Part shown: piece by piece, positions 1 to 7,886 of the stretch | Layout: every line of letters starts with the position of its first letter | Position numbering within the stretch: position 1 is the stretch's first letter | DNA from: Alicyclobacillus acidocaldarius subsp. acidocaldarius Tc-4-1 | Lineage (GTDB): Bacteria; Bacillota; Bacilli; Alicyclobacillales; Alicyclobacillaceae | Length of the DNA: 64,000 nt | Direction of reading: 5' to 3' | Assembly: GCF_000219875.1 (NCBI RefSeq) | Contig: NC_017167.1 | Coordinates: 124,001 to 188,000, forward strand | Position numbers and translations under genes: made by a program | The notes under the pieces: model-generated | Seen by the model: the letters and a program-made list of their open reading frames with translations, nothing else | The model's database searches: none | Told to the model about the DNA's origin: nothing

Positions 1-1
1 G

Positions 2-373
2 CAGCTCATGCGGCTCGCGGGCGCGGATATCGGCATCTTCCCGTCCATGTACGGCAGCGTGACGCTCGGCCGCGAGGCCACGGACCGGCTGCTTCAGCAC
101 CTGCGGGCGGAAGGGGTGCACAAACCCGTCCTTCCCGCGCCGTCCGCCGGCATCTACCCCGGCCTCGTGCCGCGGCTGTATCAGGACTTCGGCGTCGATC
201 TCGTCCTGAACGCCGGCGGCGGCATTCACGGCCACCCGGGCGGCGCGCGCATGGGCGGTCGCGCGTTCTTCGACGCCATCTGGGCCGTCGAGCACGGCGT
301 GCCGCTTGAGGAAGCCGCGAAGGATCGCCCGGCCCTGCGCCAGGCGCTGGAGAAGTGGGGGATGCCCTCGTGA
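2..373 (+). CDS. mtnW: MtnW, 2,3-diketo-5-methylthiopentyl-1-phosphate enolase (C-terminal part)
   Basis: Only the last 120 or so codons are present; the gene begins before the window. The segment contains the late RuBisCO-like barrel signature GGGIHGHPGGARMGG, typical of RuBisCO-like proteins of methionine salvage. MtnW tautomerises 2,3-diketo-5-methylthiopentyl-1-phosphate to its enol form. The stop codon overlaps the start of mtnX, and mtnB follows, so the context fits MtnW rather than a carbon-fixing RuBisCO. The visible C-terminus looks intact. Confidence 0.88.
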   Translation, partial: QLMRLAGADIGIFPSMYGSVTLGREATDRLLQHLRAEGVHKPVLPAPSAGIYPGLVPRLYQDFGVDLVLNAGGGIHGHPGGARMGGRAFFDAIWAVEHGVPLEEAAKDRPALRQALEKWGMPS

Positions 374-1044
374 CGGTGCGCGTGATCTGCGACTTTGACG
401 GCACCATCTCCGAGCGGGACATGATTGTGAGCATCATGCGCCACTTTGCGCCCGAGGCAAGCGAGCCCATCATCCAGGCCGTGCGCGCCGGCGAGCGATC
501 CGTCAAAGACGGCGTCGAGGCGATGTTCGCCCTGATCCCGTCGAACCAGTATGGCGCCGTGGTGGCGTACGCCCAGGCGGCGACCGCCGTGCGCCGGGGT
601 TTTCCACAATTCATCCACACCTGTGAACAACTCGGGTGGAAAGTCGCGATAGTCAGCGGCGGATTCGACTTTTTCGTAGAGCCGGTTATCCACAACTTAT
701 CCACAGCGTCTGTGGATATCTATTGCAACCGCATCGACGCAAGCGGCTCTCACCTGCGCGTGATGTGGTCAAAGCCCTGCGACGAGGCGTGCGACGGCGG
801 CTGCGGCCTCTGTAAGCCGCGCGTCATCCGGGAGATGGTGCAGCCGAGCGATCACGTCATCGCCATCGGCGACGGGGTCACGGATGTCAAGGCGGCGAAG
901 ATGGCCGATTTCGTCTTTGCGAGAAGTGATCTCCTGCGCCTGGCGCGGGAGTTGGGCCTGCCCCACCTTCCGTTTGAGACGTTTGACGACATCACAGCGG
1001 CGATTCTGGATAAGGGGAGCGAACTGTATGCCCACCTTTCATGA
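370..1044 (+). CDS. mtnX: MtnX, 2-hydroxy-3-keto-5-methylthiopentenyl-1-phosphate phosphatase
   Basis: HAD-family phosphatase that removes phosphate from the enol product of MtnW. The N-terminal catalytic motif DFDGT follows within ten residues of the start; VSGGFDFF and IGDGVTDVKAA give the later HAD motifs, and the Cys-rich CDEACDGGCGLC stretch is usual in MtnX. I chose GTG at 370, which overlaps the mtnW stop (GTGA) and has a GGGGGA ribosome site about 8 bases upstream; GTG at 355 is an alternative. It overlaps mtnB by 17 bases, so the three genes are translationally coupled. Confidence 0.9.
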   Translation: MTVRVICDFDGTISERDMIVSIMRHFAPEASEPIIQAVRAGERSVKDGVEAMFALIPSNQYGAVVAYAQAATAVRRGFPQFIHTCEQLGWKVAIVSGGFDFFVEPVIHNLSTASVDIYCNRIDASGSHLRVMWSKPCDEACDGGCGLCKPRVIREMVQPSDHVIAIGDGVTDVKAAKMADFVFARSDLLRLARELGLPHLPFETFDDITAAILDKGSELYAHLS

Positions 1045-1654
1045 GGCGCAGACGAGCGTGATGGAGCTTGCCCAGTTCGCGGCGAGCCGTGGCTGGTTGC
1101 CCGCGACGAGCGGCAATCTCTCGGTGCGGGTGTCGGATCAGCCGCTCACGTTTGCCATCACGCGAAGCGGCGCGGACAAGTCCCGCCTCCGGCCCGAGGA
1201 CGTGCTGCTACTTGACGCGGACATGCGCGCGCAAGGCGATACGCCGTACAAGCCTTCCGCGGAGACCACGGTGCACGTGGCGCTGTACCAGAAGTTCCAG
1301 TGTGGCAGCATTCTCCACGTTCACACGGTCTACAACAACCTGGTGAGCGAGCTGTATGCGGAGCACGGTTTCATCGAAATCCGCGGCCACGAGCTTGTGA
1401 AGGCGCTCGGCCACTGGGAGGAAGGTGCCGCCGTCCGCATCCCGATTGTGCCCAACTGGGCGGACCTTCATCGGCTCGGCTCAGCGGTGGCCGAGGCAGC
1501 GCAGGCCGACGTTCCCGCCGTCTTGGTGCGCGCGCACGGCGTGTACGCGTGGGGGGACACGCCGGACGATGCGCGCCGGCACCTGGAAGCCGTCGAGTTT
1601 TTGTGCGAATACATGTACAAGCTCCATCTCGCCTGGGGGCGCGGCGCCGTATAA
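1028..1654 (+). CDS. mtnB: MtnB, methylthioribulose-1-phosphate dehydratase
   Basis: Class II aldolase-fold dehydratase of the methionine salvage pathway, acting just before MtnW. It shows the TSGNLSVR segment near the N-terminus, the zinc-binding HVHTVYNN motif in the middle and a further histidine in RAHGVYAWG. The length of 208 residues is normal. ATG at 1028 lies inside the end of mtnX and has AAGGGGAG about 8 bases upstream. A longer open frame in phase begins upstream inside mtnX but has no support. Confidence 0.92.
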   Translation: MPTFHEAQTSVMELAQFAASRGWLPATSGNLSVRVSDQPLTFAITRSGADKSRLRPEDVLLLDADMRAQGDTPYKPSAETTVHVALYQKFQCGSILHVHTVYNNLVSELYAEHGFIEIRGHELVKALGHWEEGAAVRIPIVPNWADLHRLGSAVAEAAQADVPAVLVRAHGVYAWGDTPDDARRHLEAVEFLCEYMYKLHLAWGRGAV

Positions 1655-1703
1655 CCGTAAGGCGTTCGGCGCACACTAGCCGCGGAAAGCGGGGTGGAGC
1701 GCC

Positions 1704-1880
1704 GTGGGCCCTGAATTTGCGTCATGGTTTCAAGGTCTTGATTCCGAAAGCATCATGTGGATGATCATCCTTTCGGTCATGCTCATGCTCGTCGGCGGAG
1801 GACTGCTGTATTGGGATCACGTGATGCGCCAACACGACGAACCCGTGCACCCGCTTGATTCTCCTGGAGAGCGGCGCTGA
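1704..1880 (+). CDS. Small single-pass membrane protein
   Basis: A 58-residue frame starting at GTG, with GGTGGAG about 5 bases upstream. It has a hydrophobic helix at about residues 18-38 (IMWMIILSVMLMLVGGGLLY) flanked by acidic and His/Arg-rich ends, so a single membrane span is likely. It follows mtnB by 49 bases on the same strand and could be cotranscribed. I recognise no family and assign no function. The ribosome site and hydrophobic profile argue that it is real. Confidence 0.5.
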   Translation: MGPEFASWFQGLDSESIMWMIILSVMLMLVGGGLLYWDHVMRQHDEPVHPLDSPGERR

Positions 1881-1997
1881 GGCCTATGAAGGCCTTCGGC
1901 GCCACTTTTCTGTTCACGAAAAACCGCGGCGATTCCATCTCGCCGCGGAGAGCGTCGTGGGCAATTCGGGGACACCCGTGCGACCCAGCCGCATTCG

Positions 1998-2459
1998 GTG
2001 ACGCAAACGGTTCGAGCGGCGGCCGGACCGGTTTCATTGACCGTGCAGAGTTCGGTCAAGTCCGAGACCGTCGAAACCGAGCTCCACGACCGAAATCTCG
2101 AAACGGGAGCGGATCGCGTCGTCCTGATAAGCGCGGCGCAGGGGCGAGAGGAGGTCGCGACGGACTTCGCCGTCGTCGATGGCTCGACCGTCGCCGTGAT
2201 CGGAGAACGCGCGCAGGACGTCTTGCGCGTCCCGATGAAAATCCCGTTCACGCTTGAGCTCGACGATCTCGCCCACCATCGCGCTGTCACGGTGGCGCAC
2301 GGGGAGAACGAGAATCCCACCACCCTGTGCGCGGCAAATGGCATTTACGCGTGGTCGTCCAACGCGGCGGGCGTCATGGCCTACGTGTCAGCGACCGGCC
2401 AGACGCTGCACATCTCCTCCACGCCGTCCTACGTGTACACCTTCTCGCCGAGCGCTTGA
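1998..2459 (+). CDS. Hypothetical protein
   Basis: A 153-residue frame from GTG with no convincing ribosome site; the frame stays open upstream to 1890, so the true start may lie further 5' or a short N-terminal shift is possible. The protein is rich in Val, Thr and Ala with a soluble, possibly beta-rich profile. It ends at a GC-rich inverted repeat that looks like its terminator, which supports this strand. No family is recognised. Confidence 0.45.
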   Translation: MTQTVRAAAGPVSLTVQSSVKSETVETELHDRNLETGADRVVLISAAQGREEVATDFAVVDGSTVAVIGERAQDVLRVPMKIPFTLELDDLAHHRAVTVAHGENENPTTLCAANGIYAWSSNAAGVMAYVSATGQTLHISSTPSYVYTFSPSA

Positions 2460-2490
2460 CGGGACGCGCCCTCTTGGTCCCTTGCGCGAG

Positions 2491-2520
2491 CGGGCCGAGC
2501 TAACGCCCTCGGCCCGTCTT
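2491..2520 (+). terminator. Hairpin terminator after the hypothetical gene
   Basis: Perfect 9-bp inverted repeat CGGGCCGAG (2491-2499) and CTCGGCCCG (2508-2516) with an 8-base loop, followed by TCTT on the plus strand. The T run is weak. It ends the gene at 1998-2459; the stop codon of the small minus-strand gene lies in the loop. Confidence 0.5.
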
Positions 2521-2613
2521 CGCGTCGTGCCGCCGCACGCGGATGTCCACCACGGCCCACGCCGCAGCGATGCCCACGACAAACGCGAGTCCCCACAGCC
2601 AGTCAGGTACCAC
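2500..2613 (-). CDS. Small membrane protein downstream of asnB
   Basis: A 37-residue minus-strand frame beginning with GTG at 2613 and preceded by a perfect AAGGAGG 9 bases upstream. The product has one hydrophobic helix (about residues 4-22, containing WLWGLAFVVGIAAAW) followed by a very basic tail ending in RRHDAKTGRGR. It lies about 120 bases downstream of asnB on the same strand. No family is recognised. The excellent ribosome site and membrane-anchor profile make it likely to be translated. Confidence 0.55.
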   Translation of the reverse strand: MVPDWLWGLAFVVGIAAAWAVVDIRVRRHDAKTGRGR

Positions 2614-2732
2614 GGTGACCAGCCTCCTTCGGTCTCCCGCTAGCGTGTGCGAAAGGCGGAGGCCCTATGCGCGGCGCGCGTTCAAGTCGTCCGTCGGAGC
2701 CTCGGCCCGGCTTTAGGTTGGGCGCAGCTGTC

Positions 2733-4580
2733 TCACATGACCCGCACGCGGTACGCCTTCATCCACTCGTTCACTTCCCACAGGTAGTGGAACATCTGAG
2801 CCGTGCCCATGATCTGGCCGAACCACGGCCGGTGCTCCATGGGATGCTTGCTCATCTCCGCCAAGGCGCGAATGGCGTTCGAATCGACAAACGGCAGGAT
2901 GGGCGAGGACGGATCGTCCAGCATATCGAGGGCCCGCTGGCGCACAAGGGCCAGATACGCCGGGTGGGGCGTGGAGGGGTACGGGCTCTTCTTGCGGTAC
3001 AGGGCTTCGCGCGGCAGGAAGTCCTCCATGGCCAGCCGCAGGATGCCCTTCACCTCGCCGCCCGCCGTCTTCAGCTCCCACGGAATGTTGAACACGTATT
3101 CCACTAGCCGGTGATCGCAGAACGGCACGCGCACCTCGAGGCCGGACGCCATGCTCATGCGGTCCTTGCGGTCGAGCAGCGTGGGCATGAAGCGCGTGAT
3201 GGACAAATAGCCAATCTCACGCACGCGCGCGGCGCGGCCCGTCTCTCCAGGCAGGCGCGGCACCTCGTCGAGCGCCTCGTGGTAGCGTTCCCTGACGTAC
3301 GACTCGGGGCGGATGCGGTGCTTGAGTTCATCCGACATGATGGCCATGCGCTCGTACAGCCTGAGCGACCATGGAAACGTGTCCGCGGCGAGCGCGTCCT
3401 CTCGGTGAAACCACGGATAACCGCCGAACACTTCATCCGCCGCCTCGCCGGACAGGGACACGGTGACGTCTTCCTTCACGCGCTTGCAGAAGAGGTAAAG
3501 CGACGTGTCGATGTCGGCCATGCCGGGGAGATCGCGCGCGAACAGCGGATCGGCGAGGTGGCGCTCCAAATCCGGCGTGTCAAAGGCGATGGGGTGGTGG
3601 ATGCTGCCAATGTGCTCGGCAATCATCTTGGCCCACGGGCCGTCGAGGCTCTTCTGGAACGCGTTGGCCTGGAAGTACTTCTCCATGTCGACGAACTCGA
3701 TGGCGTACGTGTGCAGGGGATCGCGCCCCATCCGCTGATAGTAGCGCGCCGCAACGGCCGAGACCGCGCTCGAGTCGAGGCCGCCCGACAGAAACGTCCC
3801 GAGCGGCACGTCGGAGACCAACTGGCGCTCGACGGTGTCGATGAAGAGGTGGCGCACCGTCTCCACGGTCTTCTCCAGCGAATCCGTGTGTTCGCGGCTC
3901 TCGAGCTTCCAGTAGCGCCGGACGGAGATCCCCTCGGGCCGCGCGATGAGGAGATGCCCCGGTTTCAATTCCTCGATGCCCTTGAACACGCCGAACCCGG
4001 GAGTGCGCGCGGGGCCGATGGCGAAGATCTCGGCAAGCCCCATCTCGTCAATGGCGGGCTCCACGCTCGGGTGCGCGAGGAGCGCCTTGATCTCGGATCC
4101 AAATGCCAATCCATCCCCGATGCGCGTGAAAAACAGGGGTTTTACGCCCAACCGATCTCGCCCGAGCACGAGCTTCTCCTCGGCCTGATCCCAGATGGCA
4201 AACGCAAAAATGCCGTTCAGCCGTTCCACGCACGCCTCGCCCCAAGCGATGTACGAGACGAGCAGCACCTCGGTGTCCGAATAGCCATCGAAGCCGTAGC
4301 CGCGCGCGGCGAGATCGCGCCTCAGGTCTTCTGTGTTGTACAGCTCGCCGTTGTACACGATGGTGTAGCTGCGTCCGTTCACCGTGCGGGTCATCGGCTG
4401 CTTGCCGCCGTCCGGATCGACCACAATCAGCCGGCGATGGGCGAAGAGCGCGTGCGCCGCCGCAAACCAGCCGCTAGCGTCGGGACCGCGCGACGCGAGC
4501 GCCTGTCCCATTTGTTTCACGATGTCGATGTCCGGCCGCAGATCGCGCGTCCAATCGACCCAGCCAGCAATTCCGCACAT
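2733..4580 (-). CDS. asnB: Asparagine synthetase (glutamine-hydrolysing)
   Basis: Makes asparagine from aspartate, ATP and glutamine. The protein starts MCGIAGW, so Cys2 is the N-terminal nucleophile of the class II glutaminase domain (about residues 1-210), with NGELYN and FAFAIWD as expected. The synthetase domain carries the ATP-pyrophosphatase loop SGGLDSS at about residue 265. The length of 615 residues is normal for the AsnB/AsnO type. ATG at 4580 has AGGAGG 8 bases upstream; the frame is open further upstream but Cys2 fixes the start. It is divergent from the ComFB-like gene. Confidence 0.95.
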   Translation of the reverse strand: MCGIAGWVDWTRDLRPDIDIVKQMGQALASRGPDASGWFAAAHALFAHRRLIVVDPDGGKQPMTRTVNGRSYTIVYNGELYNTEDLRRDLAARGYGFDGYSDTEVLLVSYIAWGEACVERLNGIFAFAIWDQAEEKLVLGRDRLGVKPLFFTRIGDGLAFGSEIKALLAHPSVEPAIDEMGLAEIFAIGPARTPGFGVFKGIEELKPGHLLIARPEGISVRRYWKLESREHTDSLEKTVETVRHLFIDTVERQLVSDVPLGTFLSGGLDSSAVSAVAARYYQRMGRDPLHTYAIEFVDMEKYFQANAFQKSLDGPWAKMIAEHIGSIHHPIAFDTPDLERHLADPLFARDLPGMADIDTSLYLFCKRVKEDVTVSLSGEAADEVFGGYPWFHREDALAADTFPWSLRLYERMAIMSDELKHRIRPESYVRERYHEALDEVPRLPGETGRAARVREIGYLSITRFMPTLLDRKDRMSMASGLEVRVPFCDHRLVEYVFNIPWELKTAGGEVKGILRLAMEDFLPREALYRKKSPYPSTPHPAYLALVRQRALDMLDDPSSPILPFVDSNAIRALAEMSKHPMEHRPWFGQIMGTAQMFHYLWEVNEWMKAYRVRVM

Positions 4581-4736
4581 GGGCAGTTCCTCCTCGCATG
4601 ACGCCACTTGGCGTAGATCACGAAATCGCCATACCTTATGCGGGCGGGGCGGGGTAGGTGCCCAGGAGTTCGGCGCGGCCTCGTCGCGGTTTTGATATAC
4701 TGGGGCGAGAAGGCGTTGCGCGAGGAGGAGATGCGG

Positions 4737-5069
4737 ATGCCCATCGTCAATATGACCGAGGTACTGGCGAGGCAGATCTTGAAGGATCCGGAGCTTCAGA
4801 AACTGCTCCCGTGCCATTGCCATCAATGCCTCGATGACGTTCTCGCGATGGCGCTGAATCACTTGCCTCCGCGCTACGCCACGACGGATGAGGGGCAGCT
4901 CTACGTCCAGGTGGAGTATCTGCGGCCTCAGCTTCGGTCTGACATTCTCCGCGAACTGGCCCAGGCAGCGCTCTGGGTGTCGAGCCACCCGCGCCATGCG
5001 AGCGCCGAGTCCGACGCTGCGGGTGGCGATTCCGCGCCGATGGAAAGGGAGGGCGGATCACACCCATGA
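4737..5069 (+). CDS. Late competence ComFB-like protein
   Basis: A 110-residue protein with the ComFB-family pattern: an N-terminal NMTEVLARQIL helix, a Cys/His pair CHCHQC, then ALNHLPPRYATTDEG and a C-terminal acidic tail. ComFB homologues are associated with competence operons and, in some bacteria, bind cyclic dinucleotides; here the role is not defined. ATG at 4737 sits 8 bases after AGGAGG; ATG at 4731 is too close. A TATACT -10 box is at 4696-4701. The stop overlaps the start of tadA (ATGA), so the two are coupled. Confidence 0.75.
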   Translation: MPIVNMTEVLARQILKDPELQKLLPCHCHQCLDDVLAMALNHLPPRYATTDEGQLYVQVEYLRPQLRSDILRELAQAALWVSSHPRHASAESDAAGGDSAPMEREGGSHP

Positions 5070-5551
5070 ACGACCAGGCGGCCGACGAGCGGTTCATGCG
5101 CCGGGCACTGGAACTGGCGAAAGAGGCGGCTCGCTGGGGCGAAGTACCCGTGGGCGCCGTGGTGGTGGAGAACGGGCGCATCGTCGGCGAGGGCTTCAAT
5201 CGCCGAGAGACGTGGCGGGATGGGACGGCACACGCGGAGATGCTGGCCATCGAGGAGGCGAACCGCCGTTTGGGCGGCTGGCGCTTGACAAATTGCGTTT
5301 TATATGTCACACTTGAGCCTTGTCCGATGTGTGCCGGAGCCATCGTCCTCTCTCGGTTGCAGCGCCTCGTGTACGGCGCGACGGATGCGAAGGGAGGGGC
5401 TGTGGCCTCCAAGGTCCGGCTTCTGGAGCCAGGGCTCTGGAACCACACGCCGCAAATTACCTCTGGCATTCTGGCGGACGATTGTGCTAAACTGTTAACG
5501 GACTTCTTCCGGAAGCGTCGGCCGAAGCGGCGCGAGGGAGAAGTGTCTTGA
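5066..5551 (+). CDS. tadA: tRNA-specific adenosine deaminase
   Basis: Converts A34 to inosine in tRNA-Arg(ACG). The zinc-dependent deaminase signature is complete: His56 and catalytic Glu58 in TAHAEML, Cys86 and Cys89 in PCPMC. Length 161 residues is typical. It overlaps the preceding ComFB-like gene by 4 bases, and a tRNA-Ser gene and the SRP RNA follow, matching the Bacillus order tadA-scr-dnaX. Confidence 0.95.
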   Translation: MNDQAADERFMRRALELAKEAARWGEVPVGAVVVENGRIVGEGFNRRETWRDGTAHAEMLAIEEANRRLGGWRLTNCVLYVTLEPCPMCAGAIVLSRLQRLVYGATDAKGGAVASKVRLLEPGLWNHTPQITSGILADDCAKLLTDFFRKRRPKRREGEVS

Positions 5552-5560
5552 GACCATCGC

Positions 5561-5650
5561 GGAGAGATGTCTGAGTGGTCGAAAGAGCCCGCCTCGAAAG
5601 CGGGTAGGTCCGCAAGGGCCTCGTGGGTTCGAATCCCACTCTCTCCGCCA
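5561..5650 (+). tRNA. tRNA-Ser (anticodon CGA)
   Basis: A 90-base class II tRNA with encoded CCA. The acceptor stem GGAGAGA pairs with TCTCTCC, followed by discriminator G and CCA. The anticodon arm CCCGC-CTCGAAA-GCGGG has anticodon CGA, reading UCG serine codons. A long variable arm and the GGTTCGAATC T-loop are present. It begins 9 bases after the tadA stop. Confidence 0.96.
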
Positions 5651-5654
5651 CGAC

Positions 5655-5885
5655 GTGTCGGTGTCCGGCGAGCCGGACACCGATTGTGCCAAAATGGGTA
5701 AAAACGCGGCTTTGGACCAAATCCTGATTGGGTCCCGCGCGGCGAAAACTCCCGAACCGTGTCAGGTCCTGACGGAAGCAGCACTAAGGGAGACCTTTCG
5801 GGCGACGCGGGGGTGCCTGATCGGGGTTTGGTTCAAGGTCGCGTTTTGCTATGTCCTCCGCGGGCCTGCCATCCGCCCGTGTCGA
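5655..5885 (+). ncRNA. ffs: Signal recognition particle RNA (long, Bacillus-type)
   Basis: The conserved helix 8 core is visible at 5761-5785: GTCAGGTCC, tetraloop TGAC, GGAAGCAGCAC. A long helix 5 surrounds it: AAACGCG (5702-5708) pairs with CGCGTTT (5840-5846), CCAAATCC with GGGGTTTGG, CCCGAA with TTCGGG. The hairpin GGTGTCCGGC/GCCGGACACC at 5660-5681 may belong to the 5' Alu-like domain or be a tRNA terminator without a T run. Position between tadA and dnaX matches scr of B. subtilis. Both ends are estimated. Confidence 0.78.
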
Positions 5886-5981
5886 AGGTCGTCGAATCTC
5901 AGGATCTTTCGTCGAGGGTGCAGGATTTGCTCTTGGCGCTACGAATACACCCAAGACAACGACTGCGACACAGAGTGGGTG

Positions 5982-7085
5982 ATGCTAGTGCGCGGCGCAC
6001 GCAAGTCGAGCGCGGTTCGCGAATCGCACGCTGGGCAAGTGAACCTCATCCACGCGGGTGTGGTGTTTCTCTCAAAAGACCTGCGGATCCGGCTGGAGAA
6101 CCGGCTCGCCAAGGACTTGTTCGGCTGGACAGAAGATCGATGCTTGGCGCCTCTTGGCGAGGTCCTGTCCACCGACTCAGAGGAGTATCAGTTGTTGTGC
6201 CGCATCGTCGCGGAGGACTGCGAGTATCGCGATGCAGTCGTCAAATGGGAAGTGGGCGGCGCGGTACGCCACGTACTTTTGGATTCGTTCGTCGCCCGCC
6301 ACGCGGAGACGGACGAGGCGGGCGTGTACATTGTGTTGCGGGATATGGGCAACTTCGCGCTGCTCAACGAGCACACGGAGCGGGTGGAGCGGATTGCGAC
6401 CATCGGGCGGCTGGCGGCCGGCGTGGCGCACGAGATTCGCAATCCACTCACGACCATTAAGGGATTCCTGCAACTGCTGGAGCAGCGCCTCGAGCGCGCG
6501 GACATGCTCGACGAGATTGCGTACATCCGCGTGATGATGCAGGAAATTGAGCGGGTGAACGCACTCGTGACGGAGCTGCTGCTGCTGTCAAAGCCGCAGG
6601 ACATGGCGTGGACGGACGTCTCCGTCGCCGAATTGCTGGCCGGCTTGCGCCCCTGGCTAGACGAGGAGGCCCGTAAGCGCGGCGTGGAGACGGTGTACGA
6701 CGTTCCAGCGGATCTTGAACTGCAGGCGGACCGCGGCATGATGGAACAGCTCTTCGTGCACCTCGCGCGGAACGCCATGGAGGCGATGGAGGCGGGCGGG
6801 CGGCTGACCATTCGCGCTCGCGCGGAAGAAGGGCGCGTCGAGCTTGAGTTTTCCGACACCGGTCCGGGGATTCCGTACTACCTCTTCGACCGCATTTTCG
6901 ATGTGTTCTACACCACGAAGGAGAAGGGCACCGGCCTCGGGCTCGCCATTTGTCAACGCATTGTGGCCGATCACGGCGGCCAAATCCGCGTGAGCTCGAA
7001 AGGGTTCGGCACGACGTTCACAGTGTCGCTGCCTAAGACGAGATCGTCGTCCGTTCGGGTCATCCAGCAGCGCCAATCCTCCTGA
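5982..7085 (+). CDS. Sensor histidine kinase (PAS-like, NtrB/KinB type)
   Basis: Predicted cytosolic histidine kinase of about 367 residues with no obvious membrane segment. The N-terminal part looks like a degenerate PAS domain (NRLAKDLFGWTED). The phosphoacceptor His is in AAGVAHEIRNPLTTIKGF (about residue 150). The ATPase domain has the N box ARNAMEAM, G1 DTGPGIP and G2 KGTGLGLAI. No response regulator is adjacent; it resembles orphan kinases of the sporulation phosphorelay, but that is inference. Start is uncertain: ATG at 5982 has only a weak ribosome site. It converges with the next gene, leaving one base between stops. Confidence 0.85.
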   Translation: MLVRGARKSSAVRESHAGQVNLIHAGVVFLSKDLRIRLENRLAKDLFGWTEDRCLAPLGEVLSTDSEEYQLLCRIVAEDCEYRDAVVKWEVGGAVRHVLLDSFVARHAETDEAGVYIVLRDMGNFALLNEHTERVERIATIGRLAAGVAHEIRNPLTTIKGFLQLLEQRLERADMLDEIAYIRVMMQEIERVNALVTELLLLSKPQDMAWTDVSVAELLAGLRPWLDEEARKRGVETVYDVPADLELQADRGMMEQLFVHLARNAMEAMEAGGRLTIRARAEEGRVELEFSDTGPGIPYYLFDRIFDVFYTTKEKGTGLGLAICQRIVADHGGQIRVSSKGFGTTFTVSLPKTRSSSVRVIQQRQSS

Positions 7086-7086
7086 G

Positions 7087-7707
7087 TCAGAAGTTGCTCA
7101 CAGTCCAAAATAGCGCGGCGCCCCATGCGTTGCGCGACCACTTCGTGATGGATTGCGTGATGCAGAACAGGATGCCAATCGCGACATTCGGCCAGGCGCG
7201 ACCCCAGGGCACGTGGTAGGCCACCACCTGGACGGCCGCGTGAAGCGCACCGAACCACGCGCCGCCAAGCGCAAGCCCCAGCCAAGACGGATGGGGGCGG
7301 CGAAGCGCGCCGAGGTCGAGATAGGCGTACACGTAAGCCATCCACAGGGCCTCGAGGAACCCCCACAGCGGTACGTAGAGCGCAAGGACGACAGGGAGGC
7401 CGAGGGTGCGGCGGGCCAAATCGAAATGCGAGACGTGGAGGCCCGCCCGCTGGGCTGCGAACAGAAGAAGCAGGTACACCGCGCTGTAGGCGATGCAGAG
7501 CCCAAGGGAGGCGCGTGCGCCGGCGCGCTGGAACAGGAGGTTTCGCCAGCGCACCGGGCCCCACCAGGTGGCGGCGAGCGGCGCGGCGATGAGGGCGCAC
7601 TGCACGACGAGCCCGCGCCAGAACCCAAGCGGCACGGCTGTCCCGGGAACCAGGTTCGAACAAAGCGCGCCGACGATGGGCGCGAGCAGGACGAAAACAG
7701 GCGCCAC
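7087..7707 (-). CDS. CPBP-like (Abi/CaaX protease family) membrane protein
   Basis: A 206-residue protein with about six hydrophobic segments. The late part has an FGALHAA motif like the FxxxH motif of CPBP intramembrane proteases, but the preceding EExxxR motif is degenerate (LEALWMAYVYAYLD, one Glu and no Arg), so protease activity is doubtful. I chose GTG at 7707, preceded by GGGAGG at 7 bases; the open frame extends much further upstream without membrane character. It converges on the sensor kinase. Confidence 0.6.
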   Translation of the reverse strand: MAPVFVLLAPIVGALCSNLVPGTAVPLGFWRGLVVQCALIAAPLAATWWGPVRWRNLLFQRAGARASLGLCIAYSAVYLLLLFAAQRAGLHVSHFDLARRTLGLPVVLALYVPLWGFLEALWMAYVYAYLDLGALRRPHPSWLGLALGGAWFGALHAAVQVVAYHVPWGRAWPNVAIGILFCITQSITKWSRNAWGAALFWTVSNF

Positions 7708-7886
7708 AACATCGCCTCCCAGCAAGCGTCCCAGCACAGCATATCGTATGAATAGTTGGTGTATTCGGTGGATCGCGCGGATTTCCTGTCCGGGCTTCGG
7801 CCAGAGTCCCCTTCCCGGCTCATGCGACAGCGTCCCGTGAAACGGGCCTCCGCCTATGGTAGAGTATCGGTGGAAGGAGGCCGAGC

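Noticed and set aside
884-1027. An upstream extension of mtnB
   Set aside because: It lies wholly inside mtnX in another frame and lacks a ribosome site; ATG at 1028 has one.
3111-4601. A 496-codon open frame on the plus strand
   Set aside because: It is the complement of asnB in GC-rich DNA; the product is Arg/His-rich with no recognisable domain, while asnB on the other strand is unmistakable.
4581-4997. An N-terminal extension of asparagine synthetase
   Set aside because: The open frame continues upstream, but the mature protein needs Cys at position 2, and the AGGAGG site fits ATG at 4580 only.
5660-5682. Intrinsic terminator for tRNA-Ser
   Set aside because: The stem is perfect, but no T run follows and it may be part of the SRP RNA 5' domain; not called as a separate terminator.
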